From positions 16,823,001 to 16,887,000 of the forward strand of contig CM061106.1 in the NCBI GenBank assembly GCA_030770545.1: a DNA stretch of 64,000 nucleotides, written 5' to 3'. Made by a program: the position numbers and the translations under genes. The notes under the pieces are model-generated. The model saw nothing but the letters and a program-made list of their open reading frames with translations. It did not search any database and was not told the DNA's origin. Positions 53,814-64,000 of this stretch are shown in pieces; positions within the stretch are counted from its first letter, which is position 1; each line of letters begins with the position of its first letter. The DNA is from Macropodus opercularis (lineage: Eukaryota > Chordata > Actinopteri > Anabantiformes > Osphronemidae).

Positions 53814-54586
53814 GGGATTTTGGCCCTCGTGTCAGCCGCGGAACCCAAAGCGGACATTGCTTCGCAGCCTTTTGGGAAGCTTGTCGGTGGCCAAGACCCG
53901 CTTTCAAATCTGCTTCTCCAAACTTACATTAGATGCCTTGGTTTGCAACAAGCCGTTGGGAGCAACGGCAGTGCCATAAAACGTTTATTCTTTCTCGGTT
54001 GAGATCTTTAGAAAACAAAGTGTGTGACTCTGTTTGTTGTTGGGGTGTCTTGTCGCTCCAGAGGTGGATCTTTGTGAGGTGGATCTTTGTGCGGGACATT
54101 AGCGGCACCAAAAAAAGCTTGGTGTTTCAAGGAAACGCCATAGTCTTCGGAGTGTCAGGCACCAGCAGAGCCAAGTGCGTGGCCAATAACCCTTGGAGGC
54201 TTCGCTTAGGCTACGGTGACTTGTACGTGCCCATAGGGACGGAACAATGGCGCCACTCTTTGCTAACATGCTCTGATGTAGCAATTTGGACTTCAGAAGG
54301 AACACTGCTTACGGTGGAACATTCAATTCAGTTCGATACAATGTTTTTATATAGCGCCAATTCACAACAACAGTTATCTCAAGGCACTTCACAAGTAAGG
54401 TTTAAGACCTTACACAACTATACCCAACAACAAATGCCACATAGAGCAGGGCTTCGGGCTGCACCAAATCAATTTTTGCGCAGGAGCCGCCACACATCGT
54501 CGACAAGGCAACGGCAAATGGAAGCGATGGCTTTCTAACTGTCAGGCACCGATTCCGCCGTGAAAGAAAGCAGCAGCCAAACATAG

Positions 54587-54646
54587 GTTTCTGTAGTGTA
54601 GTGGTTATCACAATCGCCTTACGCGCGAAAGGTCCCTGGATCGATG
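54587..54646 (+). pseudogene. tRNA-Val, 3' end lost
   Basis: Ends in the T-loop (GGATCGATG) and jumps to mid-spacer sequence (GCCGCTTAGGC). Same junction as at 61252. Confidence 0.88.
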
Positions 54647-55032
54647 GCCGCTTAGGCTACGGTGACTTGTACGTGCCCATAGGGACGGAACAATGGCGCC
54701 ACTCTTTCCTAACATGCTCTGATGTAGCAATTTGGACTTCAGAAGGAACACTGCTTACGGTGGAACATTCAATTCAGTTCGATACAATGTTTTTATATAG
54801 CGCCAATTCAAAACAACAGTTATCTCAAGGCACTTCACAAGTAAGGTTTAAGACCTTACACAACTATACCCAACAACAAATGCCACATAGAGCAGGGCTT
54901 CGGGCTGCACCAAATCAATTTTTGCGCAGGAGCCGCCACACATCGCCGACAAGGCAACGGCAAATGGAAGCGATGGCTTTCTAACTGTCAGGCACCGATT
55001 CCGCCGTGAAAGAAAGCAGCAGCCGAACGTAG

Positions 55033-55105
55033 GTTTCTGTAGTGTAGTGGTTATCACGTTCGCCTTACGCGCGAAAGGTCCCTGGATCGATGCCGGGCAG
55101 AAACA
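55033..55105 (+). tRNA. tRNA-Val (UAC)
   Basis: Family consensus. Confidence 0.85.
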
Positions 55106-55252
55106 GAAGTTTGACTTTTCTCTCAAACATGGGCTTGCAGTAGAATCTGTCAGGCTCGCCATACACGCCTGTTACCCAAGCGTCGCGAGTTCCTGCTCTG
55201 ATTCTTTCAAAAGCTCTGCGACCGAACTGGCTTGCACTGAGCGGCTAAGCGC

Positions 55253-55325
55253 TGCTGAAACCCGGGATCGAACCAAGGACCTTTAGATCTTCAGTCTAAC
55301 GCTCTCCCATCTGAGCTATTTCAGC
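55253..55325 (-). tRNA. tRNA-Phe (GAA), T-stem variant
   Basis: One T-stem/variable-region C to T (CCTTGG). Confidence 0.87.
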
Positions 55326-55419
55326 ACAGCGACGACACCTGGTGGTGGTGAAAGGCAGCGACTCTGAGTGACAAGGGGCCTGAAGCAACGTTTCCTCTGG
55401 TTGGTAAAATAGGTAAATA

Positions 55420-55491
55420 CTCCCCGTCGGGGAATCGAACCCCGGTCTTCCGCGTGACAGGCGGAGATACTGTCCACTATACTAACGAGGA
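55420..55491 (-). tRNA. tRNA-Asp (GUC)
   Basis: Consensus with terminator. Confidence 0.9.
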
Positions 55492-56264
55492 GGGATTTTG
55501 GCCCTCGTGTCGGCCGCGGAACCCAAAGCGGACATTGCTTCGCGGCCTTTTGGGAAGCTTGTCGGTGGCCAAGACCCGCTTTCAAATCTGCTTCTCCAAA
55601 CTTACATTAGAGGCCTTGGTTTGCAACAAGCCGTTGGGAGCAACGGCAGTGCCATAGAACGTTTATTCTTCCTCGGTTGAGATCTTTAGAAGCCAAAGTG
55701 TGTGACTCTGTTTGTTGTTGGGGTGTCTTGTCGCTCCAGAGGTGGATCTTTGTGAGGTGGATCTTTGTGCGGGACATTAGCGGCACCAAAAAAAGCTTGG
55801 TGTTTCCAGGAAACGCCATAGTCTTCGGAGTGTCAGGCACCAGCAGAGCCAAGTGCGTGGCCAACAACCCTTGGAGGCTTCGCTTAGGCTACGGTGACTT
55901 GTACGTGCCCATAGGGACGGAACAATGGCGCCACTCTTTGCTAACATGCTCTGATGTAGCAATTTGGACTTCAGAAGGAACACTGCTTACGGTGGAACAT
56001 TCAATTCAGTTTGATACAATGTTTTTATATAGCGCCAATTCACAACAACAGTTATCTCAAGGCACTTCACAAGTAAGGTTTAAGACCTTACACAACTATA
56101 CCCAACAACAAATGGCACATAGAGCAGGGCTTCGGGCTGCACCAAATCAATTTTTGCGCAGGAGCCGCCACACATCGCCGACAAGGCAACGGCAAATGGA
56201 AGCGATGGCTTTCTAACTGTCAGGCACCGATTCCGCCGTGAAAGACAGCAGCAGCCGAACGTAG

Positions 56265-56337
56265 GTTTCTGTAGTGTAGTGGTTATCACGTTCGCCTTAC
56301 GCGTGAAAGGTCCTTGGATCGATGCCGGGCAGAAACA
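56265..56337 (+). tRNA. tRNA-Val (UAC)
   Basis: Two changes: G-U in the anticodon stem and T-stem C to T. Confidence 0.82.
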
Positions 56338-56484
56338 GAAGTTTGACTTTTCTCTCAAACATGGGCTTGCAGTAGAATCTGTCAGGCTCGCCATACACGC
56401 CTGTTACCCAAGCGTCGCGAGTTCCTGCTCTGATTCTTTCAAAAGCTCTGCGACCGAACTGGCTTGCACTGAGCGGCTAAGCGC

Positions 56485-56557
56485 TGCTGAAACCCGGGAT
56501 CGAACCAGGGACCTTTAGATCTTCAGTCTAACGCTCTCCCATCTGAGCTATTTCAGC
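56485..56557 (-). tRNA. tRNA-Phe (GAA)
   Basis: Canonical. Confidence 0.92.
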
Positions 56558-56651
56558 ACAGCGACGGCACCTGGTGGTGGTGAAAGGCAGCGACTCTGAG
56601 TGACAAGGGGCCTGAAGCAACGTTTCCTCTGGTTGGTAAAATAGGTAAATA

Positions 56652-56723
56652 CTCCCCGTCGGGGAATCGAACCCCGGTCTTCCGCGTGACAGGCGGAGAT
56701 ACTGTCCACTATACTAACGAGGA
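56652..56723 (-). tRNA. tRNA-Asp (GUC)
   Basis: Consensus with terminator. Confidence 0.9.
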
Positions 56724-57496
56724 TCGATTTTGGCCCTCGTGTCGGCCGCGGAACGCAAAGCGGACATTGCTTCGCGGCCTTTTGGGAAGCTTGTCGGTGG
56801 CCAAGACCCGCTTTCAAATCTGCTTCTCCAAACTTACATTAGAGGCCTTGGTTTGCAACAAGCCGTTGGGAGCAACGGCAGTGCCATAGAACGTTTATTC
56901 TTCCTCGGTTGAGATCTTTAGAAGCCAAAGTGTGTGACTCTGTTTGTTGTTGGGGTGTCTTGTCGCTCCAGAGGTGGATCTTTGTGAGGTGGATCTTTGT
57001 GCGGGACATTAGCGGCACCAAAAAAAGCTTGGTGTTTCCAGGAAACGCCATAGTCTTCGGAGTGTCAGGCACCAGCAGAGCCAAGTGCGTGGCCAACAAC
57101 CCTTGGAGGCTTCGCTTAGGCTACGGTGACTTGTACGTGCCCATAGGGACGGAACAATGGCGCCACTCTTTGCTAACATGCTCTGATGTAGCAATTTGGA
57201 CTTCAGAAGGAACACTGCTTACGGTGGAACATTCAATTCAGTTCGATACAATGTTTTTATATAGCGCCAATTCACAACAACAGTTATCTCAAGGCACTTC
57301 ACAAGTAAGGTTTAAGACCTTACACAACTATACCCAACAACAAATGGCACATAGAGCAGGGCTTCGGGCTGCACCAAATCAATTTTTGCGCAGGAGCCGC
57401 CACACATCGCCGACAAGGCAACGGCAAATGGAAGCGATGGCTTTCTAACTGTCAGGCACCGATTCCGCCGTGAAAGACAGCAGCAGCCGAACGTAG

Positions 57497-57569
57497 GTTT
57501 CTGTAGTGTAGTGGTTATCACGTTCGCCTTACGCGCGAAAGGTCCCTGGATCGATGCCGGGCAGAAACA
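57497..57569 (+). tRNA. tRNA-Val (UAC)
   Basis: Family consensus. Confidence 0.85.
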
Positions 57570-57716
57570 GAAGTTTGACTTTTCTCTCAAACATGGGCTT
57601 GCAGTAGAATCTGTCAGGCTCGCCATACACGCCTGTTACCCAAGCGTCGCGAGTTCCTGCTCTGATTCTTTCAAAAGCTCTGCGACCGAACTGGCTTGCA
57701 CTGAGTGGCTAAGCGC

Positions 57717-57789
57717 TGCTGAAACCCGGGATCGAACCAGGGACCTTTAGATCTTCAGTCTAACGCTCTCCCATCTGAGCTATTTCAGC
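57717..57789 (-). tRNA. tRNA-Phe (GAA)
   Basis: Canonical. Confidence 0.92.
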
Positions 57790-57883
57790 ACAGCGACGGC
57801 ACCTGGTGGTGGTGAAAGGCAGCGACTCTGAGTGACAAGGGGCCTGAAGCAACGTTTCCTCTGGTTGGTAAAATAGGTAAATA

Positions 57884-57955
57884 CTCCCCGTCGGGGAATC
57901 GAACCCCGGTCTTCCGCGTGACAGGCGGAGATACTGTCCACTATACTAACGAGGA
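57884..57955 (-). tRNA. tRNA-Asp (GUC)
   Basis: Consensus with terminator. Confidence 0.9.
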
Positions 57956-58728
57956 TCGATTTTGGCCCTCGTGTCGGCCGCGGAACCCAAAGCGGACATT
58001 GCTTCGCGGCCTTTTGGGAAGCTTGTCGGTGGCCAAGACCCGCTTTCAAATCTGCTTCTCCAAACTTACATTAGAGGCCTTGGTTTGCAACAAGCCGTTG
58101 GGAGCAACGGCAGTGCCATAGAACGTTTATTCTTCCTCGGTTGAGATCTTTAGAAGCCAAAGTGTGTGACTCTGTTTGTTGTTGGGGTGTCTTGTCGCTC
58201 CAGAGGTGGATCTTTGTGAGGTGGATCTTTGTGCGGGACATTAGCGGCACCAAAAAAAGCTTGGTGTTTCCAGGAAACGCCATAGTCTTCGGAGTGTCAG
58301 GCACCAGCAGAGCCAAGTGCGTGGCCAACAACCCTTGGAGGCTTCGCTTAGGCTACGGTGACTTGTACGTGCCCATAGGGACGGAACAATGGCGCCACTC
58401 TTTGCTAACATGCTCTGATGTAGCAATTTGGACTTCAGAAGGAACACTGCTTACGGTGGAACATTCAATTCAGTTCGATACAATGTTTTTATATAGCGCC
58501 AATTCACAACAACAGTTATCTCAAGGCACTTCACAAGTAAGGTTTAAGACCTTACACAACTATACCCAACAACAAATGGCACATAGAGCAGGGCTTCGGG
58601 CTGCACCAAATCAATTTTTGCGCAGGAGCCGCCACACATCGCCGACAAGGCAACGGCAAATGGAAGCGATGGCTTTCTAACTGTCAGGCACCGATTCCGC
58701 CGTGAAAGACAGCAGCAGCCGAACGTAG

Positions 58729-58801
58729 GTTTCTGTAGTGTAGTGGTTATCACGTTCGCCTTACGCGCGAAAGGTCCTTGGATCGATGCCGGGCAGAAAC
58801 A
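58729..58801 (+). tRNA. tRNA-Val (UAC), T-stem variant
   Basis: T-stem C to T (CTTGG). Confidence 0.82.
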
Positions 58802-58948
58802 GAAGTTCGACTTTTCTCTCAAACATGGGCTTGCAGTAGAATCTGTCAGGCTCGCCATACACGCCTGTTACCCAAGCGTCGCGAGTTCCTGCTCTGATTC
58901 TTTCAAAAGCTCTGCGACCGAACTGGCTTGCACTGAGCGGCTAAGCGC

Positions 58949-59021
58949 TGCTGAAACCCGGGATCGAACCAGGGACCTTTAGATCTTCAGTCTAACGCTC
59001 TCCCATCTGAGCTATTTCAGC
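58949..59021 (-). tRNA. tRNA-Phe (GAA)
   Basis: Canonical. Confidence 0.92.
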
Positions 59022-59115
59022 ACAGCGACGGCACCTGGTGGTGGTGAAAGGCAGCGACTCTGAGTGACAAGGGGCCTGAAGCAACGTTTCCTCTGGTTGG
59101 TAAAATAGGTAAATA

Positions 59116-59187
59116 CTCCCCGTCGGGGAATCGAACCCCGGTCTTCCGCGTGACAGGCGGAGATACTGTCCACTATACTAACGAGGA
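59116..59187 (-). tRNA. tRNA-Asp (GUC)
   Basis: Consensus with terminator. Confidence 0.9.
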
Positions 59188-59960
59188 GGGATTTTGGCCC
59201 TCGTGTCGGCCGCGGAACCCAAAGCGGACATTGCTTCGCGGCCTTTTGGGAAGCTTGTCGGTGGCCAAGACCCGCTTTCAAATCTGCTTCTCCAAACTTA
59301 CATTAGAGGCCTTGGTTTGCAACAAGCTGTTGGGAGCAACGGCAGTGCCATAGAACGTTTATTCTTCCTCGGTTGAGATCTTTAGAAGCCAAAGTGTGTG
59401 ACTCTGTTTGTTGTTGGGGTGTCTTGTCGCTCCAGAGGTGGATCTTTGTGAGGTGGATCTTTGTGCGGGACATTAGCGGCACCAAAAAAAGCTTGGTGTT
59501 TCCAGGAAACGCCATAGTCTTCGGAGTGTCAGGCACCAGCAGAGCCAAGTGCGTGGCCAACAACCCTTGGAGGCTTCGCTTAGGCTACGGTGACTTGTAC
59601 GTGCCCATAGGGACGGAACAATGGCGCCACTCTTTGCTAACATGCTCTGATGTAGCAATTTGGACTTCAGAAGGAACACTGCTTACGGTGGAACATTCAA
59701 TTCAGTTCGATACAATGTTTTTATATAGCGCCAATTCACAACAACAGTTATCTCAAGGCACTTCACAAGTAAGGTTTAAGACCTTACACAACTATACCCA
59801 ACAACAAATGGCACATAGAGCAGGGCTTCGGGCTGCACCAAATCAATTTTTGCGCAGGAGCCGCCACACATCGCCGACAAGGCAACGGCAAATGGAAGCG
59901 ATGGCTTTCTAACTGTCAGGCACCGATTCCGCCGTGAAAGACAGCAGCAGCCGAACGTAG

Positions 59961-60033
59961 GTTTCTGTAGTGTAGTGGTTATCACGTTCGCCTTACGCGC
60001 GAAAGGTCCCTGGATCGATGCCGGGCAGAAACA
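59961..60033 (+). tRNA. tRNA-Val (UAC)
   Basis: Family consensus; flanks match the copy at 40892. Confidence 0.85.
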
Positions 60034-60180
60034 GAAGTTTGACTTTTCTCTCAAACATGGGCTTGGAGTAGAATCTGTCAGGCTCGCCATACACGCCTTT
60101 TACCCAAGCGTCACGAGTTCCTGCTCTGATTCTTTCAAAAGCTCTGCGACCGAACTGGCTTGCACTGAGCGGCTAAGCGC

Positions 60181-60253
60181 TGCTGAAACCCGGGATCGAA
60201 CCAGGGACCTTTAGATCTTCAGTCTAACGCTCTCCCATCTGAGCTATTTCAGC
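60181..60253 (-). tRNA. tRNA-Phe (GAA)
   Basis: Canonical. Confidence 0.92.
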
Positions 60254-60347
60254 ACAGTGACGGCACCTGGTGGTGGTGAAAGGCAGCGACTCTGAGTGAC
60301 AAGGGGCCTGAAGCAACGTTTCCTCTGGTTGGTAAAATGGGTAAATA

Positions 60348-60419
60348 CTCCCCGTCGGGGAATCGAACCCCGGTCTTCCGCGTGACAGGCGGAGATACTG
60401 TCCACTATACTAACGAGGA
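60348..60419 (-). tRNA. tRNA-Asp (GUC)
   Basis: Consensus; CCCATTTTAC flank as at 41279. Confidence 0.9.
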
Positions 60420-61192
60420 GGGATTTTGGCCCTCGTGTCGGCCGCGGAACCCAAAGCGGACATTGCTTCGCGGCCTTTTGGGAAGCTTGTCGGTGGCCAA
60501 GACCCGCTTTCAAATCTGCTTCTCCAAACTTACATTAGAGGCCTTGGTTTGCAACAAGCTGTTGGGAGCAACGGCAGTGCCATAGAACGTTTATTCTTCC
60601 TCGGTTGAGATCTTTAGAAGCCAAAGTGTGTGACTCTGTTTGTTGTTGGGGTGTCTTGTCGCTCCAGAGGTGGATCTTTGTGAGGTGGATCTTTGTGCGG
60701 GACATTAGCGGCACCAAAAAAAGCTTGGTGTTTCCAGGAAACGCCATAGTCTTCGGAGTGTCAGGCACCAGCAGAGCCAAGTGCGTGGCCAACAACCCTT
60801 GGAGGCTTCGCTTAGGCTACGGTGACTTGTACGTGCCCATAGGGACGGAACAATGGCGCCACTCTTTGCTAACATGCTCTGATGTAGCAATTTGGACTTC
60901 AGAAGGAACACTGCTTACGGTGGAACATTCAATTCAGTTCGATACAATGTTTTTATATAGCGCCAATTCACAACAACAGTTATCTCAAGGCACTTCACAA
61001 GTAAGGTTTAAGACCTTACACAACTATACCCAACAACAAATGCCACATAGAGCAGGGCTTCGGGCTGCACCAAATCAATTTTTGCGCAGGAGCCGCCACA
61101 CATCGTCGACAAGGCAACGGCAAATGGAAGCGATGGCTTTCTAACTGTAAGGCACCGATTCCGCCGTGAAAGAAAGCAGCAGCCGAACATAG

Positions 61193-61252
61193 GTTTCTGT
61201 AGTGTAGTGGTTATCACAATCGCCTTACGCGCGAAAGGTCCCTGGATCGATG
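61193..61252 (+). pseudogene. tRNA-Val, 3' end lost (second copy)
   Basis: Same truncation and same CACAATCGCC change as the copy 6606 bp upstream. Confidence 0.88.
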
Positions 61253-61638
61253 GCCGCTTAGGCTACGGTGACTTGTACGTGCCCATAGGGACGGAACAAT
61301 GGCGCCACTCTTTCCTAACATGCTCTGATGTAGCAATTTGGACTTCAGAAGGAACACTGCTTACGGTGGAACATTCAATTCAGTTCGATACAATGTTTTT
61401 ATATAGCGCCAATTCACAACAACAGTTATCTCAAGGCACTTCACAAGTAAGGTTTAAGACCTTACACAACTATACCCAACAACAAATGCCACATAGAGCA
61501 GGGCTTCGGGCTGCACCAAATCAATTTTTGCGCAGGAGCCGCCACACATCGCCGACAAGGCAACGGCAAATGGAAGCGATGGCTTTCTAACTGTCAGGCA
61601 CCGATTCCGCCGTGAAAGACAGCAGCAGCCGAACGTAG

Positions 61639-61711
61639 GTTTCTGTAGTGTAGTGGTTATCACGTTCGCCTTACGCGCGAAAGGTCCCTGGATCGATGCC
61701 GGGCAGAAACA
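61639..61711 (+). tRNA. tRNA-Val (UAC)
   Basis: Family consensus. Confidence 0.85.
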
Positions 61712-61858
61712 GAAGTTTGACTTTTCTCTCAAACATGGGCTTGCAGTAGAATCTGTCAGGCTCGCCATACACCCCTGTTACCCAAGCGTCGCGAGTTCCT
61801 GCTCTGATTCTTTCAAAAGCTCTGCGACCAAACTGGCTTGCACTGAGCGGCTAAGCGC

Positions 61859-61931
61859 TGCTGAAACCCGGGATCGAACCAGGGACCTTTAGATCTTCAG
61901 TCTAACGCTCTCCCATCTGAGCTATTTCAGC
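61859..61931 (-). tRNA. tRNA-Phe (GAA)
   Basis: Canonical. Confidence 0.92.
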
Positions 61932-62025
61932 ACAGTGACGGCACCTGGTGGTGGTGAAAGGCAGCGACTCTGAGTGACAAGGGGCCTGAAGCAACGTTTC
62001 CTCTGGTTGGTAAAATGGGTAAATA

Positions 62026-62097
62026 CTCCCCGTCGGGGAATCGAACCCCGGTCTTCCGCGTGACAGGCGGAGATACTGTCCACTATACTAACGAGGA
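62026..62097 (-). tRNA. tRNA-Asp (GUC)
   Basis: Consensus; CCCATTTTAC flank. Confidence 0.9.
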
Positions 62098-62870
62098 GGG
62101 ATTTTGGCCCTCGTGTCGGCCGCGGAACCAAAAGCGGACATTGCTTCGCGGCCTTTTGGGAAGCTTGTCGGTGGCCAAGACCCGCTTTCAAATCTGCTTC
62201 TCCAAACTTACATTAGAGGCCTTGGTTTGCAACAAGCTGTTGGGAGCAACGGCAGTGCCATAGAACGTTTATTCTTCCTCGGTTGAGATCTTTAGAAGCC
62301 AAAGTGTGTGACTCTGTTTGTTGTTGGGGTGTCTTGTCGCTCCAGAGGTGGATCTTTGTGAGGTGGATCTTTGTGCGGGACATTAGCGGCACCAAAAAAA
62401 GCTTGGTGTTTCCAGGAAACGCCATAGTCTTCGGAGTGTCAGGCACCAGCAGAGCCAAGTGCGTGGCCAACAACCCTTGGAGGCTTCGCTTAGGCTACGG
62501 TGACTTGTATGTGCCCATAGGGACGGAACAATGGCGCCACTCTTTGCTAACATGCTCTGATGTAGCAATTTGGACTTCAGAAGGAACACTGCTTACGGTG
62601 GAACATTCAATTCAGTTCGATACAATGTTTTTATATAGCGCCAATTCACAACAACAGTTATCTCAAGGCACTTCACAAGTAAGGTTTAAGACCTTACACA
62701 ACTATACCCAACAACAAATGCCACATAGAGCAGGGCTTCGGGCTGCACCAAATCAATTTTTGCGCAGGAGCCGCCACACATCGCCGACAAGGCAACGGCA
62801 AATGGAAGCGATGGCTTTCTAACTGTCAGGCACCGATTCCGCCGTGAAAGACAGCAGCAGCCGAACGTAG

Positions 62871-62943
62871 GTTTCTGTAGTGTAGTGGTTATCACGTTCG
62901 CCTTACGCGCGAAAGGTCCCTGGATTGATGCCGGGCAGAAACA
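62871..62943 (+). tRNA. tRNA-Val (UAC), B-box variant
   Basis: C56 changed to T (GGATTGATG) on top of the family A54. Confidence 0.78.
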
Positions 62944-63090
62944 GAAGTTTGACTTTTCTCTCAAACATGGGCTTGCAGTAGAATCTGTCAGGCTCGCCAT
63001 ACACGCCTGTTACCCAAGCGTCGCGAGTTCCTGCTCTGATTCTTTCAAAAGCTCTGCGACCGAACTGGCTTGCACTGAGTGGCTAAGCGC

Positions 63091-63163
63091 TGCTGAAACC
63101 CGGGATCGAACCAGGGACCTTTAGATCTTCAGTCTAACGCTCTCCCATCTGAGCTATTTCAGC
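63091..63163 (-). tRNA. tRNA-Phe (GAA)
   Basis: Canonical. Confidence 0.92.
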
Positions 63164-63257
63164 ACAGCGACGGCACCTGGTGGTGGTGAAAGGCAGCGAC
63201 TCTGAGTGACAAGGGGCCTGAAGCAACGTTTCCTCTGGTTGGTAAAATAGGTAAATA

Positions 63258-63329
63258 CTCCCCGTCGGGGAATCGAACCCCGGTCTTCCGCGTGACAGGC
63301 GGAGATACTGTCCACTATACTAACGAGGA
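63258..63329 (-). tRNA. tRNA-Asp (GUC)
   Basis: Consensus with terminator; last tRNA gene in the window. Confidence 0.9.
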
Positions 63330-64000
63330 TCGATTTTGGCCCTCGTGTCGGCCGCGGAACCCAAAGCGGACATTGCTTCGCGGCCTTTTGGGAAGCTTGT
63401 CGGTGGCCAAGACCCGCTTTCAAATCTGCTTCTCCAAACTTACATTAGAGGCCTTGGTTTGCAACAAGCCGTTGGGAGCAACGGCAGTGCCATAGAACGT
63501 TTATTCTTCCTCGGTTGAGATCTTTAGAAGCCAAAGTGTGTGACTCTGTTTGTTGTTGGGGTGTCTTGTCGCTCCAGAGGTGGATCTTTGTGAGGTGGAT
63601 CTTTGTGCGGGACATTAGCGGCACCAAAAAAAGCTTGGTGTTTCCAGGAAACGCCATAGTCTTCGGAGTGTCAGGCACCAGCAGAGCCAAGTGCGTGGCC
63701 AACAACCCTTGGAGGCTTCGCTTAGGCTACGGTGACTTGTACGTGCCCATAGGGACGGAACAATGGCGCCACTCTTTGCTAACATGCTCTGATGTAGCAA
63801 TTTGGACTTCAGAAGGAACACTGCTTACGGTGGAACATTCAATTCAGTTCGATACAATGTTTTTATATAGCGCCAATTCACAACAACAGTTATCTCAAGG
63901 CACTTCACAAGTAAGGTTTAAGACCTTACACAACTATACCCAACAACAAATGGCACATAGAGCAGGGCTTCGGGCTGCACCAAATCAATTTTTGCGCAGG

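Larger units (their letters stand above)
52814..64000. repeat. tRNA array B3, 1232-bp units, runs off window
   Basis: Eight Val-Phe-Asp sets plus two 446-bp truncated units (about 54.65-55.0 and 61.25-61.6 kb). No copy has the Phe T5 lesion. A further unit is cut by the window end at 64000. Confidence 0.95.

Overview
The window looks like a nuclear region of a ray-finned fish (teleost; species not determinable from the sequence). It is a dense tandem array of Pol III tRNA genes carrying one nearly complete fish-type endogenous retrovirus (ERV). Grounds: eukaryotic tRNA genes with split internal A/B boxes and no encoded CCA, T-run terminators, intron-like GT/AG islands, and a class I-like ERV with a CX6CC envelope.

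Layout: 1-5040, array A1 (1385-bp unit: tRNA-Lys(UUU)+, tRNA-Glu(CUC)+, decayed tRNA-Gly-). 5041-14703, array B1 (about 1231-bp unit: tRNA-Val(UAC)+, tRNA-Phe(GAA)-, tRNA-Asp(GUC)-). A 52-bp foldback (14674-14725) joins B1 to C-type units. 14726-29317, C units (decayed tRNA-Lys+, tRNA-Glu(UUC)+, tRNA-Gly(CCC)-, tRNA-Gly(GCC)-), split by the ERV at 15751-25510. 29318-30944, a second A segment. 30945-43542, array B2. 43543-46492, a non-tRNA segment with a CpG-rich start, exon-like islands and an antisense LTR fragment. 46493-52688, C units with large palindromes. 52689-52813, a small rearranged ERV fragment. 52814-64000, array B3, running off the window.

About 120 tRNA genes, pseudogenes and fragments are placed; many carry box, stem or terminator defects. 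Higher-order repeats (3693 bp in B2, a 6606-bp spaced duplicate junction in B3), foldbacks and breakpoints lying inside tRNA genes point to repeated recombination and recent homogenisation.

The ERV has gag, pro-pol and env all in frame 1. Gag and pro-pol are separated by a single UGA followed by a strong candidate H-type pseudoknot (readthrough strategy). Pro-pol has an extra domain between protease and reverse transcriptase with two H-V-[TS]-L motifs, reminiscent of 2H phosphoesterases. The provirus is defective: the 5' LTR has lost all but its first 117 bp, and integrase carries an in-frame amber codon. Env is open throughout.
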